Source: Klebsiella pneumoniae
GTDB lineage: Bacteria; Verrucomicrobiota; Verrucomicrobiia; Limisphaerales; SXTU01
Length of the DNA: 64,000 nucleotides
Direction of reading: 5' to 3'
NCBI GenBank assembly: GCA_943330855.2
Contig: CALQJI020000003.1
Coordinates: 62,001-126,000 of the forward strand
A program made the position numbers and the translations under genes. Below the pieces are notes generated by a model that saw nothing but the letters and a program-made list of their open reading frames with translations, had not been told where the DNA came from and did not search any database. The first letter of the stretch is position 1; every line of letters starts with the position of its first letter. Positions 29,039 through 36,688 of this stretch are shown piece after piece.

Positions 29039-30037
29039 ATGAGCTCCCGCTTCAAAGTGGTCATCACGGACTTCGTCGGCGAACCGCTGGACGTCGAGCG
29101 CCGCATCCTCGGCGACCTCGCGGACATCACCGCGCTCAACGCCCGGCACGAGGACGAGCTGGCGGGCCGCATCGAGGACGCAGATGCGGTGATGGTCTAT
29201 CACTTCCTTAAAATCTCCGAGTTCACGCTCGCCCGGCTGCGCAACTGTAAAGTCATCATCCGCTGCGGCGCGGGCTTCGACAATGTGGATGGAGCCGCCT
29301 GCCGCGCGCGCGGCATCCCGCTCTGCAACGTGCCGGACTACGGCTCCGAGGAGGTCGCGGACTCCGCGCTGGGCATGGCGCTTTCGCTGATGCGGGGGAT
29401 CCACTTCCTGAACAGTCGGCTCCGACGCGGGCACGGCGCGTGGACTTACGAACAGTTCAAGCCAGTGCATCGGCTGCGCGGGCGCGTGTTCGGCATCGTG
29501 GGCGTCGGGCGCATCGGCACGGCGGCGGCGTTGAGGGCGAAAGCATTTGGCTTCGATGTGGTTTTCCACGACCCGCTCGCCCCCGATGGCCGCGAGAAAG
29601 CCCTCGGCGTGCGGCGCGTTGAGTCTCTCGGGGAACTGCTCGCGCAGAGCGATGTCGTGAGCTTGCACTGCCCGCTCACGCCGGAGACGCATCACCTGAT
29701 GAACCGCGACACCATCGCGCAGATGCGGCCCGGCGCGTTCCTCGTGAACACGGCGCGTGGTGGAGCCGTGGAGCCGTTGGCCGTGCTGGATGCTTTGGCA
29801 CGCGGGCACCTCGGCGGCGCGGGGCTGGATGTGCTGGAGCAGGAACCCCCAGCGGAGGACCACCCCTTGCTCGTCGCCTGGCGTTATCCGCAGCATCCCG
29901 CGCACGACCGGCTCATTCTGAATCCGCACGCGGCGTTCTACTGTGAGGAGGGGCTGAACGACATGAGGGTGAAGGGCAGCGAGAATGTCCGCCGCGTGCT
30001 GCTCGGTAGCACGCCACGCAACGTGGTCAACGTGTAG
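29039..30037 (+). CDS. CtBP-like D-isomer-specific 2-hydroxyacid dehydrogenase
   Basis: 332 residues. Two-domain NAD-dependent fold with GVGRIG in the Rossmann part (about residues 158-163), the catalytic Arg in NTARGG, the Glu in DVLEQEPP and the His in NPHAAF. It resembles the C-terminal-binding-protein group, which reduces 2-oxoacids or 4-methylthio-2-oxobutyrate. The gene is followed at about 60 bp by larC, whose product makes the lactate racemase cofactor. A link to lactate or another hydroxyacid is suggested by this pairing only. Confidence 0.92.
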   Translation: MSSRFKVVITDFVGEPLDVERRILGDLADITALNARHEDELAGRIEDADAVMVYHFLKISEFTLARLRNCKVIIRCGAGFDNVDGAACRARGIPLCNVPDYGSEEVADSALGMALSLMRGIHFLNSRLRRGHGAWTYEQFKPVHRLRGRVFGIVGVGRIGTAAALRAKAFGFDVVFHDPLAPDGREKALGVRRVESLGELLAQSDVVSLHCPLTPETHHLMNRDTIAQMRPGAFLVNTARGGAVEPLAVLDALARGHLGGAGLDVLEQEPPAEDHPLLVAWRYPQHPAHDRLILNPHAAFYCEEGLNDMRVKGSENVRRVLLGSTPRNVVNV

Positions 30038-30100
30038 TCGGCCAGTTGCTCCGCAATTTTTCCTCCGCCCGGGCGAGACGTTTCCGCTAAGCTGCCGCGC

Positions 30101-31465
30101 ATGAAGACCCTTTACCTCGATGTTTTCAGCGGCCTCAGCGGCGATATGTTCATCGGCGCGCTGCTGGATTTGGGCGCGGACTTCCGTCAGCTCGAATACG
30201 GCCTCGCGAAACTGAACCTCGACGGCTACAGCCTGGCGCACCGCCGCGCGGCCAAGTGCGGCATTGAAGGCGTGAAGTTCGACGTCCTGCTGACCGAGCC
30301 AGTCTCGCCGCCGGCGAACGACGGCCCCGACTACCACGCCCATTCCCACGCGCACAGCCACGGTCCCGGCGACCACGCGCACGCGCATTCACACGGCCCG
30401 GGTGACAGCGACCACGCGCACGACGGCAGCCGGAACTTCCGCCAAATCAAAGCCCTCATCCGCGCCAGCACCCTCTCGGATTGGGTGCAGGGAAAATCTA
30501 TCGCCGTCTTCCAACGCATCGCCGTGGCGGAGGGGAAGATTCACGGGATGCCGCCGGAGCAGGTCCACTTCCATGAAGTCGGCGCAGTAGACTCCATCGT
30601 GGACATCGTGGGCGGCTGCCTCGCGCTGGAGTTGCTGGGCAAACCCCGCGTGCTCGCCTCGGCTGTCGTCGAGGGCACCGGCTGGGTGCGCTGCGCGCAC
30701 GGGCGGATGCCGCTGCCCGCACCGGCCACGCTGGAAATCCTCGGCGCACGCGGCATCCCCCTCACGCAATGCGAGGAGCCGCGCGAGTTGCTCACGCCCA
30801 CGGGGGCGGCTTTGCTCGCGGAGTTTGCGGAAGGCTTCGGGCCGATGAGCGGGCTGGTAGCGGAGAAGGTCGGCTACGGCGTCGGCACTCGGGACAATGA
30901 CACGCGGCCGAACGTGGTGCGGGCGGCGCTCGGTGAAGTCCAAAGTCCAAGGGCTAAAGTCCAAGGTCTTGAGCCAGCCAACCCAAGTGAAACCGCTGCC
31001 AACACCGCCCACGACTGGGACACAGATACCGTCGCGGTGCTGGAGACGAACTTGGATGACGTCTCGGGCGAGTTACTCGGAGCGTTCGTCGAACAGGCGC
31101 TCGGCGCAGGTGCGCTGGACGTGTTCCACACGCCCATCCAGATGAAGAAAAACCGCCCCGGCGTGCTGCTCACCGTGCTCTGCGCAGCGGACGACGCGGA
31201 CAAGTTCGCCGCGCTGATGCTGCTTGAGACGAGCGCCTTCGGCGTGCGCCGCACCATCGCCGAGCGCCGCAAGCTGAAGCGCGAGTTCCTCACCGTGAAG
31301 CTCCCGCAGGGCGACGTGACCGTGAAAATTGCCAAGCTGGACGGCGCGGTCGCGCAGATCGCGCCCGAGTTCGAGTCGTGCAAGCAGCTCGCCGCAAAAG
31401 CCTCCCTGCCGCTAAAGACGATTTACGAAGCCGCCCTCGTCGCCGCGCGAACGCAGCTCCGGTAG
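30101..31465 (+). CDS. larC: Nickel-insertion protein LarC (fused form)
   Basis: 454 residues covering both LarC1 and LarC2 parts in one frame; in Lactobacillus the two are joined by a programmed frameshift. LarC inserts nickel, with CTP use, into the pyridinium-3,5-dithiocarboxylate mononucleotide to make the nickel-pincer cofactor. Features: N-terminal FSGLSGDMFIGALLDLGA, a His-rich loop (about residues 81-110), HFHEVGAVDSIVDIVG, and the C-terminal VAVLETNLDDVSGE domain. Between the two parts a heptamer repeat encodes residues about 279-291. The LarA racemase and LarB/LarE are not in the window. Confidence 0.93.
   Translation: MKTLYLDVFSGLSGDMFIGALLDLGADFRQLEYGLAKLNLDGYSLAHRRAAKCGIEGVKFDVLLTEPVSPPANDGPDYHAHSHAHSHGPGDHAHAHSHGPGDSDHAHDGSRNFRQIKALIRASTLSDWVQGKSIAVFQRIAVAEGKIHGMPPEQVHFHEVGAVDSIVDIVGGCLALELLGKPRVLASAVVEGTGWVRCAHGRMPLPAPATLEILGARGIPLTQCEEPRELLTPTGAALLAEFAEGFGPMSGLVAEKVGYGVGTRDNDTRPNVVRAALGEVQSPRAKVQGLEPANPSETAANTAHDWDTDTVAVLETNLDDVSGELLGAFVEQALGAGALDVFHTPIQMKKNRPGVLLTVLCAADDADKFAALMLLETSAFGVRRTIAERRKLKREFLTVKLPQGDVTVKIAKLDGAVAQIAPEFESCKQLAAKASLPLKTIYEAALVAARTQLR
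30936..30970. repeat. In-frame heptamer repeat AAGTCCA in larC
   Basis: Five units in phase (AAGTCCA, AAGTCCA, AGGGCTA, AAGTCCA, AGGTCTT). The insertion falls at the linker where other LarC proteins switch from LarC1 to LarC2, in frame (encoding EVQSPRAKVQG). Confidence 0.87.
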
Positions 31466-31475
31466 CGTGCATCAC

Positions 31476-31647
31476 GGTAGGGCGAGACTCCGTCGAGCCA
31501 CTATCTCGCGGGCGCAGTCGGAGCGCAGCCCGGGAAAAGCGCCGTTTTTCCATGCCGGTCACAACCCGCCTTTCGCCAGCCATTAAGTTCGCCTCACTCC
31601 CGCCTACTGCCTAGGCAGATGGGGGTTCGACGGAGTCTCACCCTACC
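31476..31647. repeat. Inverted-repeat element family C, copy 2
   Basis: GGTAGGGCGAGACTCCGTCG on the left and CGACGGAGTCTCACCCTACC on the right, 170 bp in all, with GAGCGCAG-type interior words and a CCTACTGCCTAGGCAG palindrome. It fills the space between the converging larC and Rsm22-like genes. Confidence 0.9.
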
Positions 31648-31650
31648 GGG

Positions 31651-32655
31651 TCAGGGCAGCGTCGCCTCGACCGCCGACAACTTTTCCCCGGCCACCGTGG
31701 CCTTCGCCAGCAGCACAGGCTCCTCATCCCGCAACCGCTTGAAGACCACTGGTGCGTCACGCTTCTGAAGCGTCAGATCACGCACGCCATCGGCCTGGCA
31801 CGTGAGGATTTTGGTGAAGCCCTTATAGACACGGGGCGCGCCGACAACCCTCGCCCAGCCGGAGAATTTCTCCTTCGCCTCACGCAATCCCCGCCTCTCC
31901 AGCACGAGGAAACTGTAAGGCAGGCTCCGCAGATCAATGCCCATCCGCTGCCCGAACCGCACCCAGTTCCTGTCCGCCATGAGGCCGGGTGGCGGCTCGG
32001 CGAAGTTGTGGCACCAGTGCCGCTCGTTGCCGGCGGTGAGCAACCCGCACGCGCCCTGATGCGTGCAGGGCGCGACCACTTCAAACTCCGCGCACAGCCG
32101 CTCGCGCATCGCGATGAGTTCCCGGCTATCCGCGTGCGTGCCGGGTTCCACCCACAGCACAGCGTCGGCACGACCGGCAAGTGCCAGCAGGGATTCGCGC
32201 GCCGCCTCGGACAATTCGTTCAACACGTGACTCAACAGCAGCAGGCCGATGCGCCCGGTGTCCGGCACGCCGGAGTCCACCGCGACTGTCGGAAACGCCG
32301 CCTTCGCCCGCGCTGCGGCAAACTCCATCGCAATCGCCGACCGATCGAAAACCCGGAGCGCGGCGAACTTCTCCACGCCAAACTCCCGCAGCACGCAACG
32401 GCCTGCGACCCCGCTGCCGCAGCCCCAGTCCAGCACTTCACCCGCCGGGGGCGTCCACCCGCGCAGTTTCAATTCTGCCAGCACTGCGTCCCACTTCCAC
32501 GCGATGCGCTGAGCGAAGGTCAGGTCGTAGTTCGCGAGGTCGGCGCGCGTCTGCCAATACGCGCCCGCCTCGCCCGTTCCCGCCAAAAAGCCATCGCGCA
32601 GCCGTTCCAGCACAGACCAATCAAGTGTGTCCCAAGTTGTTTCCATCTGAGTCAT
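31651..32655 (-). CDS. Rsm22-like small-subunit ribosomal methyltransferase-family protein
   Basis: 334 residues if started at the ATG at 32655 (MTQMETTWD); 32646 is also possible. A SAM-dependent methyltransferase core (EVLDWGCGSGVAGRCVL) and the family's cysteine cluster CTHQGACGL with HWCHNFAEPP, both typical of Rsm22/METTL17, which assemble the mitochondrial small ribosomal subunit. Bacterial homologues exist but are poorly studied. An Fe-S or metal-binding role of the Cys is inferred from METTL17. Neighbours give no hint. Confidence 0.85.
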   Translation of the reverse strand: MTQMETTWDTLDWSVLERLRDGFLAGTGEAGAYWQTRADLANYDLTFAQRIAWKWDAVLAELKLRGWTPPAGEVLDWGCGSGVAGRCVLREFGVEKFAALRVFDRSAIAMEFAAARAKAAFPTVAVDSGVPDTGRIGLLLLSHVLNELSEAARESLLALAGRADAVLWVEPGTHADSRELIAMRERLCAEFEVVAPCTHQGACGLLTAGNERHWCHNFAEPPPGLMADRNWVRFGQRMGIDLRSLPYSFLVLERRGLREAKEKFSGWARVVGAPRVYKGFTKILTCQADGVRDLTLQKRDAPVVFKRLRDEEPVLLAKATVAGEKLSAVEATLP

Positions 32656-32834
32656 GTGACAGACAGATAACAGCCGTGCGCTCGTCTGGATACCCGGCAG
32701 ATTCGTTGGGACCAGAACAAACATCCGCCGCATCGTCGTGGCGGCCCATCGCGTGTCCGATCACGAGATAGCCTGCACCCGCTCCTAGCTGACACTACCG
32801 CCTGCCTTCGGGCGCATCCGCGCACTGCCCTCGA

Positions 32835-32895
32835 TAGCCCACGGGCCGGAGTGCGGGCGTCTCGCCCGCAGCCCGCGCGCGAAGTCCGTGGGCTA
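32835..32895. repeat. Palindrome with TAGCCCACGG ends
   Basis: TAGCCCACGG at 32835 and its inverse CCGTGGGCTA at 32886 enclose CGGGCGTCTCGCCCG, itself a small palindrome. It lies in the otherwise empty 380-bp gap between the Rsm22-like and membrane protein genes. No other copy in the window. The rest of the gap (32656-33036) holds no gene I can support. Confidence 0.75.
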
Positions 32896-33036
32896 GGAGC
32901 TTCACACCCTTGCGCGTATCACCCGCTGACCCCTGACTTCCTCTGTCCGCCGCCCGGCTTGACGGAAACGTTCCGCGCCCAAAGACTGTCCCAACTGTCG
33001 GCCCACGGACTCCGCGTGGGGCCGGTGCCTTGCCCC

Positions 33037-33699
33037 ATGTCAGAACACCACAAACGTCCCCCATCCGGCGCCGAAGTCGGCCCGGATCAGGTGCTGTATT
33101 TCGGCGAGAAGCTCGTCGTCTGCGCGGTCAAGGAGATGCCGGAGTGGGAGAGCATCGAGTCCTCGCGCCCGGCCATTGAGTTCGAGGGCCACCGCTACTA
33201 CCTCTCCCGCAAACTGCGCGGCGACGAGGACCACCCCATCCGCTACGAGTTGGCCCCCTGGCCAGCCTTCGCGTCCGCGCGTCCCAAGGTGGTCATCGTT
33301 TATGACGAGGACTACGTGGCCTTACGCGACGGGGCGTTCAAGAAGATCAAGCCGACGAGCGGCCAGCGGACATTCTGGCGGTTCCTCTACCCGCTGCTGG
33401 GCTTCTTCCCGGCGTCGTTCAAGGAAAATGTGCTGGAGCCGAATGGCATCAACTCGTTGCGGGTCTCGCTCATCACCTGCCTGTGCGCCTACCTGTTCTT
33501 CGTGGCGGAGCTGGTCTGCCTATTCTTCTTCACCTACGGCATCTTTCAGAAGTTCATCCCCTCGCTCATCTGGCTGGACTATCTCGCCGTCATGACGTTG
33601 CCGTTCGACTCCGCCGTGCGCTTCTACCAAATCCTCCACCGCGAGCGCTACCCCGATGGCTTCTTCGAGTGGCTGCCGAAGTTCCTGCAACGGCGGTGA
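33037..33699 (+). CDS. Uncharacterised membrane protein, two predicted helices
   Basis: 220 residues from the ATG at 33037 (MSEHHKRPPSGAE). I do not recognise the family. The first 130 residues look soluble with several Trp/Tyr/Arg-rich strands; two hydrophobic helices follow (about residues 145-175, with CLCAYLFFVAELVCLFFFTY, and about 185-198), and a short basic tail (EWLPKFLQRR). Reading an earlier start would run through the palindrome at 32835-32895. Codon usage and GC agree with neighbours. Downstream lies an inverted heptamer repeat. Confidence 0.75.
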   Translation: MSEHHKRPPSGAEVGPDQVLYFGEKLVVCAVKEMPEWESIESSRPAIEFEGHRYYLSRKLRGDEDHPIRYELAPWPAFASARPKVVIVYDEDYVALRDGAFKKIKPTSGQRTFWRFLYPLLGFFPASFKENVLEPNGINSLRVSLITCLCAYLFFVAELVCLFFFTYGIFQKFIPSLIWLDYLAVMTLPFDSAVRFYQILHRERYPDGFFEWLPKFLQRR

Positions 33700-33718
33700 G
33701 CGAAGGGCATTGGGGGAA

Positions 33719-33798
33719 GTTGAGAGTTGGGGAGTTGAGAGGGAGGAAGGACGGCCTCTTTCCGGCCTCTCAACTCTCAACTCCCCTACTCTCAACTC
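33719..33798. repeat. Inverted heptamer repeat, supplies the STAS gene stop
   Basis: GTTGAGA-type units at 33719-33741 face CTCTCAA units at 33766-33798. The final Leu-Ser codons and TGA stop of the STAS gene (33792-33797) are read from the GAGTTGA word of this element. Converging ends of the membrane protein and STAS genes. Confidence 0.88.
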
Positions 33799-34316
33799 AG
33801 CCCCGCCTCCTGCTTCGCCACGTCCTCCGCGAAGAACTTCGCCACGTCTTTGAACTTCGCCACGTTCTCCGGGTTCAGGTCCATCAGCACCTGATGGGCT
33901 TCAAGGCAGTTGCGGGACAGTTCCAGTTTGGAAGCCCCGGCGGACTCGACGGTGGCGAAGCAGAGGTTCTCCGGGCTGCTGCCTTGCACGACGCGGAAGA
34001 GGTGGAGCACGCCGAGGTTGTCAATCAGTTCGGCGACCTTGGGTGAGGGGTTCAGCAGCTCGATGGGGCGGTGCTCGGGCGGGAGGTTGTCGGCGGAGAG
34101 GCGGGTGCCGAGGCTGGCGAGAACGCCGAGGAACGTGCTGTCCATGATGGGGCACGCCGCGAGGTCCACGAGGAAGCGCTGCGCCCCGCGCGCGCGCGCC
34201 TCGTTGACAAGCCGCTTGAAGTCCACACTGGACGCGAAGTTCGCGCGCCCGGAAATCTTCACGCAGACGGTGTCGCCGACGCGGGCGGCGAGGAGGGTGG
34301 AGGAAGGGGAGGTCAT
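33792..34316 (-). CDS. STAS-domain protein (anti-sigma-factor-antagonist type)
   Basis: 174 residues from the ATG at 34316. The STAS fold occupies about residues 10-105, with the phosphorylatable serine expected in CPIMDSTFLGVL (DSTFLG). The C-terminal 65 residues are helical and Phe/Lys-rich. STAS proteins bind anti-sigma kinases; none is nearby. Its ATG overlaps the stop of the small membrane gene upstream by 4 bp (ATGA), so the two are coupled. Confidence 0.9.
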   Translation of the reverse strand: MTSPSSTLLAARVGDTVCVKISGRANFASSVDFKRLVNEARARGAQRFLVDLAACPIMDSTFLGVLASLGTRLSADNLPPEHRPIELLNPSPKVAELIDNLGVLHLFRVVQGSSPENLCFATVESAGASKLELSRNCLEAHQVLMDLNPENVAKFKDVAKFFAEDVAKQEAGLS

Positions 34317-34570
34317 TTTACCGTCGGAACGCCTACCGCTAGGCACCAAACATTTGCGTAGAATCCAAGCAAGCCAGTTGTGAAGGTCTTTTCCGAAACC
34401 CAGATGAGCGGCTCGTAGGTAGCTCGGTAGGAATTACTCGAAAGAATGCCCGCCTGATAGAACACGATGGCGGGACCAATGCTCGCCACATGCACAAAAA
34501 CAAAGGATGCAAAAGTGCTCACGACGTAGAGCCACGTCTTGCTGGACTTGACTGTCGCTTCGTCACTCAT
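34313..34570 (-). CDS. Small membrane protein coupled to the STAS gene
   Basis: 85 residues from the ATG at 34570, not recognised. Two hydrophobic helices (YVVSTFASFVFVHVASIGPAI and GLLGFYANVWCLAVGV). The ATGA overlap with the STAS gene and a conserved reading frame of normal codon use argue that it is real. A membrane-bound input for the STAS protein is only a guess. Confidence 0.7.
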   Translation of the reverse strand: MSDEATVKSSKTWLYVVSTFASFVFVHVASIGPAIVFYQAGILSSNSYRATYEPLIWVSEKTFTTGLLGFYANVWCLAVGVPTVK

Positions 34571-34650
34571 GCCGAGTCCCGTCTCGGACGCAGAGGCCGT
34601 CCGCCCGAATCAAAACCTGCGCATGGCCAGGAGCAAGGGCGCGCGCCGTT

Positions 34651-34777
34651 TCTCCCTCTCCCTTCATCGGATGAGGGGAGCGGGCCGGGGTGATGGGTTC
34701 CGCGCGTTGGCGTGGGTGGCCGCCCCCCTCATCCGGCCTTCGGCCACCTTCTCCCCTCGCTCCGCGAAGGGAGAAGG
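34651..34777. repeat. Palindromic element family F, copy 1
   Basis: CTCCCTCTCCCTTCATCGGA at the left and, at the right, inverse-like CTTCTCCCCTCGCTCCGCGA with CTCATCCGGCCTTCGGCC in the middle. A second copy at 59822-59950 has the same words in inverse order. It lies in the 312-bp gap between the small membrane gene and holA. Confidence 0.85.
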
Positions 34778-34852
34778 CTCGCCACGAACGCGCGTCGAAA
34801 ATCGTGCCGCCGGCTTGCCGCCGCCGGCACGGGCTCACCGCGCGCCCATCCC

Positions 34853-34880
34853 GCATTCCGCATTCCGCATTCCGCATTTC
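34853..34880. repeat. Heptamer run GCATTCC next to the holA stop
   Basis: Four units GCATTCC (the last GCATTTC) in exact 7-bp phase; the holA stop codon follows 3 bases later. A palindrome of the type GCCGCCGGC precedes it at 34804-34832. Confidence 0.85.
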
Positions 34881-34882
34881 CC

Positions 34883-36028
34883 TCACCTCGCCACCTCTTC
34901 CTTCCGCACGATTTGCGTGAGCGTTTGTTGCAGCACGAGCGACTCGTCGAGCTGGCTGCTCACCAGCTTCATGTTGCACTGGAGCAGCAGGTCCATCGCG
35001 CGGATCAGCTCGGCGGAGGAATACTTCTTCGACTGCGGGAGCGCGCGGAAGAGCACGTAGGGGTTCATCGCCAGCGGGTTTATGCGCTTGTCTTCGGGCA
35101 GCGCGTCGGCCGGGACGCGTTCGAGCTGCGCCTTGAACCGGTTGTAATCCCCATCGGCTTTCAGCCAGCCGGCCTTAATCATCTCTTGCAGGAAAATCAT
35201 CACGCGCACCTTCGAGATAAGGCCGTAGAGCAGGCCGATCTCGGACTTCTTGCCGATCTTGAGCCGGACCTCCCAGAGCTCCTCGTCCAGCGTCTTGAGC
35301 AGCACGGGCAAGTTGCGATCGCCCAGCGCGTCGGCCAGGGCGAAGGCGCGCGCCTGCTTGTTGCGCGTGACGATGGCGTCCACGTCCGCGAGCGCGATGT
35401 CCGCGCGCGCGCCCGCGTAGGCGGCGAGCTTCTCGACCTCGCTGTGGAGCTGCGCGGCGTTCGGACCGACGTTGGCGACGAGCTTGGCGAGGGCTTCGGA
35501 GGAAATTTCTTTCTTCAGCGCCTTGAGTTTCTTGTAGGCGATGTCCTCTGCTTGGTCGGCCCAATTGCGGTCGTCGAGCGAGAGCGCGGCGAAGTGCTCC
35601 ACGCTGCCGAGCTTCTCCAGGGTTTTGTAAAACGTCTTCCGCTTGTCCACCTTGCCGGCGCTGACGAGCAGCCGCACGCCGTCCCAGCGGAAGGCTTTCA
35701 GCTCCGCTGCGAGTTCCGCCAGCGCCTCGGTCACAGCGGCGGACGCGGAGGTGCGGTCGTCGCCGAGAAAGCTGCAATCCTTGAACCACACGACCTTGCC
35801 GCCGCCGAAGAAGGGGAGGGTCTGGAGCGCCTCGCGGAGCTTACCCAGCGCCTTGAGCGCCTCGCCTCCGTTGCCGACGGCGGCGTCAATCGTCTCGTGG
35901 TCCATGCCGCCGACCTCGCCGCACCACTTGTCGAAGAACTGCCGCGCGCGCTGCTTCACCGCGAAGTCCTCGTCGCCGTGGAGGAGTGCGACGGGGGCGG
36001 GCGCGGTGGGTTGGGCGGGCGGGGGCAT
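34883..36028 (-). CDS. holA: DNA polymerase III delta subunit
   Basis: 381 residues from the ATG at 36028. The N-terminal part carries VALLHGDEDFAVKQRARQF (the family's L-[IL]-x-G-x-[DE]-x-[FY] start), with the VVWFKDCSFL segment, and a helical C-terminal clamp-loader domain with AIVTRNKQARAFALADALGDRN. It opens the sliding clamp. The usual length is about 340. Not linked to rpsT or leuS here. Confidence 0.9.
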   Translation of the reverse strand: MPPPAQPTAPAPVALLHGDEDFAVKQRARQFFDKWCGEVGGMDHETIDAAVGNGGEALKALGKLREALQTLPFFGGGKVVWFKDCSFLGDDRTSASAAVTEALAELAAELKAFRWDGVRLLVSAGKVDKRKTFYKTLEKLGSVEHFAALSLDDRNWADQAEDIAYKKLKALKKEISSEALAKLVANVGPNAAQLHSEVEKLAAYAGARADIALADVDAIVTRNKQARAFALADALGDRNLPVLLKTLDEELWEVRLKIGKKSEIGLLYGLISKVRVMIFLQEMIKAGWLKADGDYNRFKAQLERVPADALPEDKRINPLAMNPYVLFRALPQSKKYSSAELIRAMDLLLQCNMKLVSSQLDESLVLQQTLTQIVRKEEVAR

Positions 36029-36040
36029 CGCGGGGAAAGT

Positions 36041-36106
36041 GTTCAGTAATCAGCGTTCAGTGGGCGAGGCGGGTTCAGGAGCAGGACTGAATACTGAATA
36101 CTGATT
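36041..36106. repeat. Inverted heptamer repeat ACTGAAT
   Basis: Three ACTGAAT/ACTGATT units at 36086-36106 face TTCAGTA, ATCAGCG, TTCAGT units at 36042-36061. It fills the 88-bp gap between holA and the DUF151 gene. A related word in frame is at 53873-53900. Confidence 0.88.
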
Positions 36107-36116
36107 TCTTTCCCCT

Positions 36117-36572
36117 TCAGGCTTCCTGTTCACCCGTGCCCTCGTTCAGCTTGTCGAGATATTCGGTCATGTCCTCGACCTGCTCGAAGAGTGCCTTGGT
36201 CACGAAGACCGGTCGCTTGTGAGCGGCGGCGAGGGCGAGGCAATCGCTCGGGCGGGCGTCAATCTCGACGAGCTTTTTGCCCAGCTCGTTCTCCTGCTTG
36301 AGGATGAGGCGCGCGAAGTAGGTCGAGTTTTTCAGGTCGGTGATGATGACACGCTCAACGGTGATGCCGAAGCCCTTGAAGACGTTGACCATGAGGTCGT
36401 GCGTGAGCGGGCGCTCTTTGGGTTGGTCGCGTAGGAACATCCCGATGACCGCGCCGAGGTTGTGCTCGACCTGGATGACGAAGACCTTCTCGTCGTTGCC
36501 AACGAAGATGGCGCAGCCGCTGTTCGCGGGGAGGATTCCCCGAATCTGCACGGGCACCACGTCGTTCTTCAT
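36117..36572 (-). CDS. DUF151/bifunctional nuclease-domain protein
   Basis: 151 residues. Bifunctional nuclease (BFN, DUF151) domain: VIGMFLRDQPKERPLTHDLM, IITDLKNSTYFARLIL and EIDARPSDCLALAA are the family hallmarks. Homologues degrade nucleic acids in some bacteria and plants, or regulate cell growth. No linked partner. Confident family, general function. Confidence 0.93.
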   Translation of the reverse strand: MKNDVVPVQIRGILPANSGCAIFVGNDEKVFVIQVEHNLGAVIGMFLRDQPKERPLTHDLMVNVFKGFGITVERVIITDLKNSTYFARLILKQENELGKKLVEIDARPSDCLALAAAHKRPVFVTKALFEQVEDMTEYLDKLNEGTGEQEA

Positions 36573-36688
36573 TAGCGGACTCTAGGCGTGGAGCGCGGGC
36601 CTGACAAGTGAGTCGTGGCAGGGGAATGGCGGGAGGCACTCGTAGCTCAGGCAGGCTGCACGCGCCACCGTGGGCGCACAGAAGGAAC

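Noticed and set aside
32734..33036. A gene start upstream of the membrane protein at 33037
   Set aside because: The upstream open frame (to 32851) translates the palindrome at 32835-32895 and has no protein-like composition.
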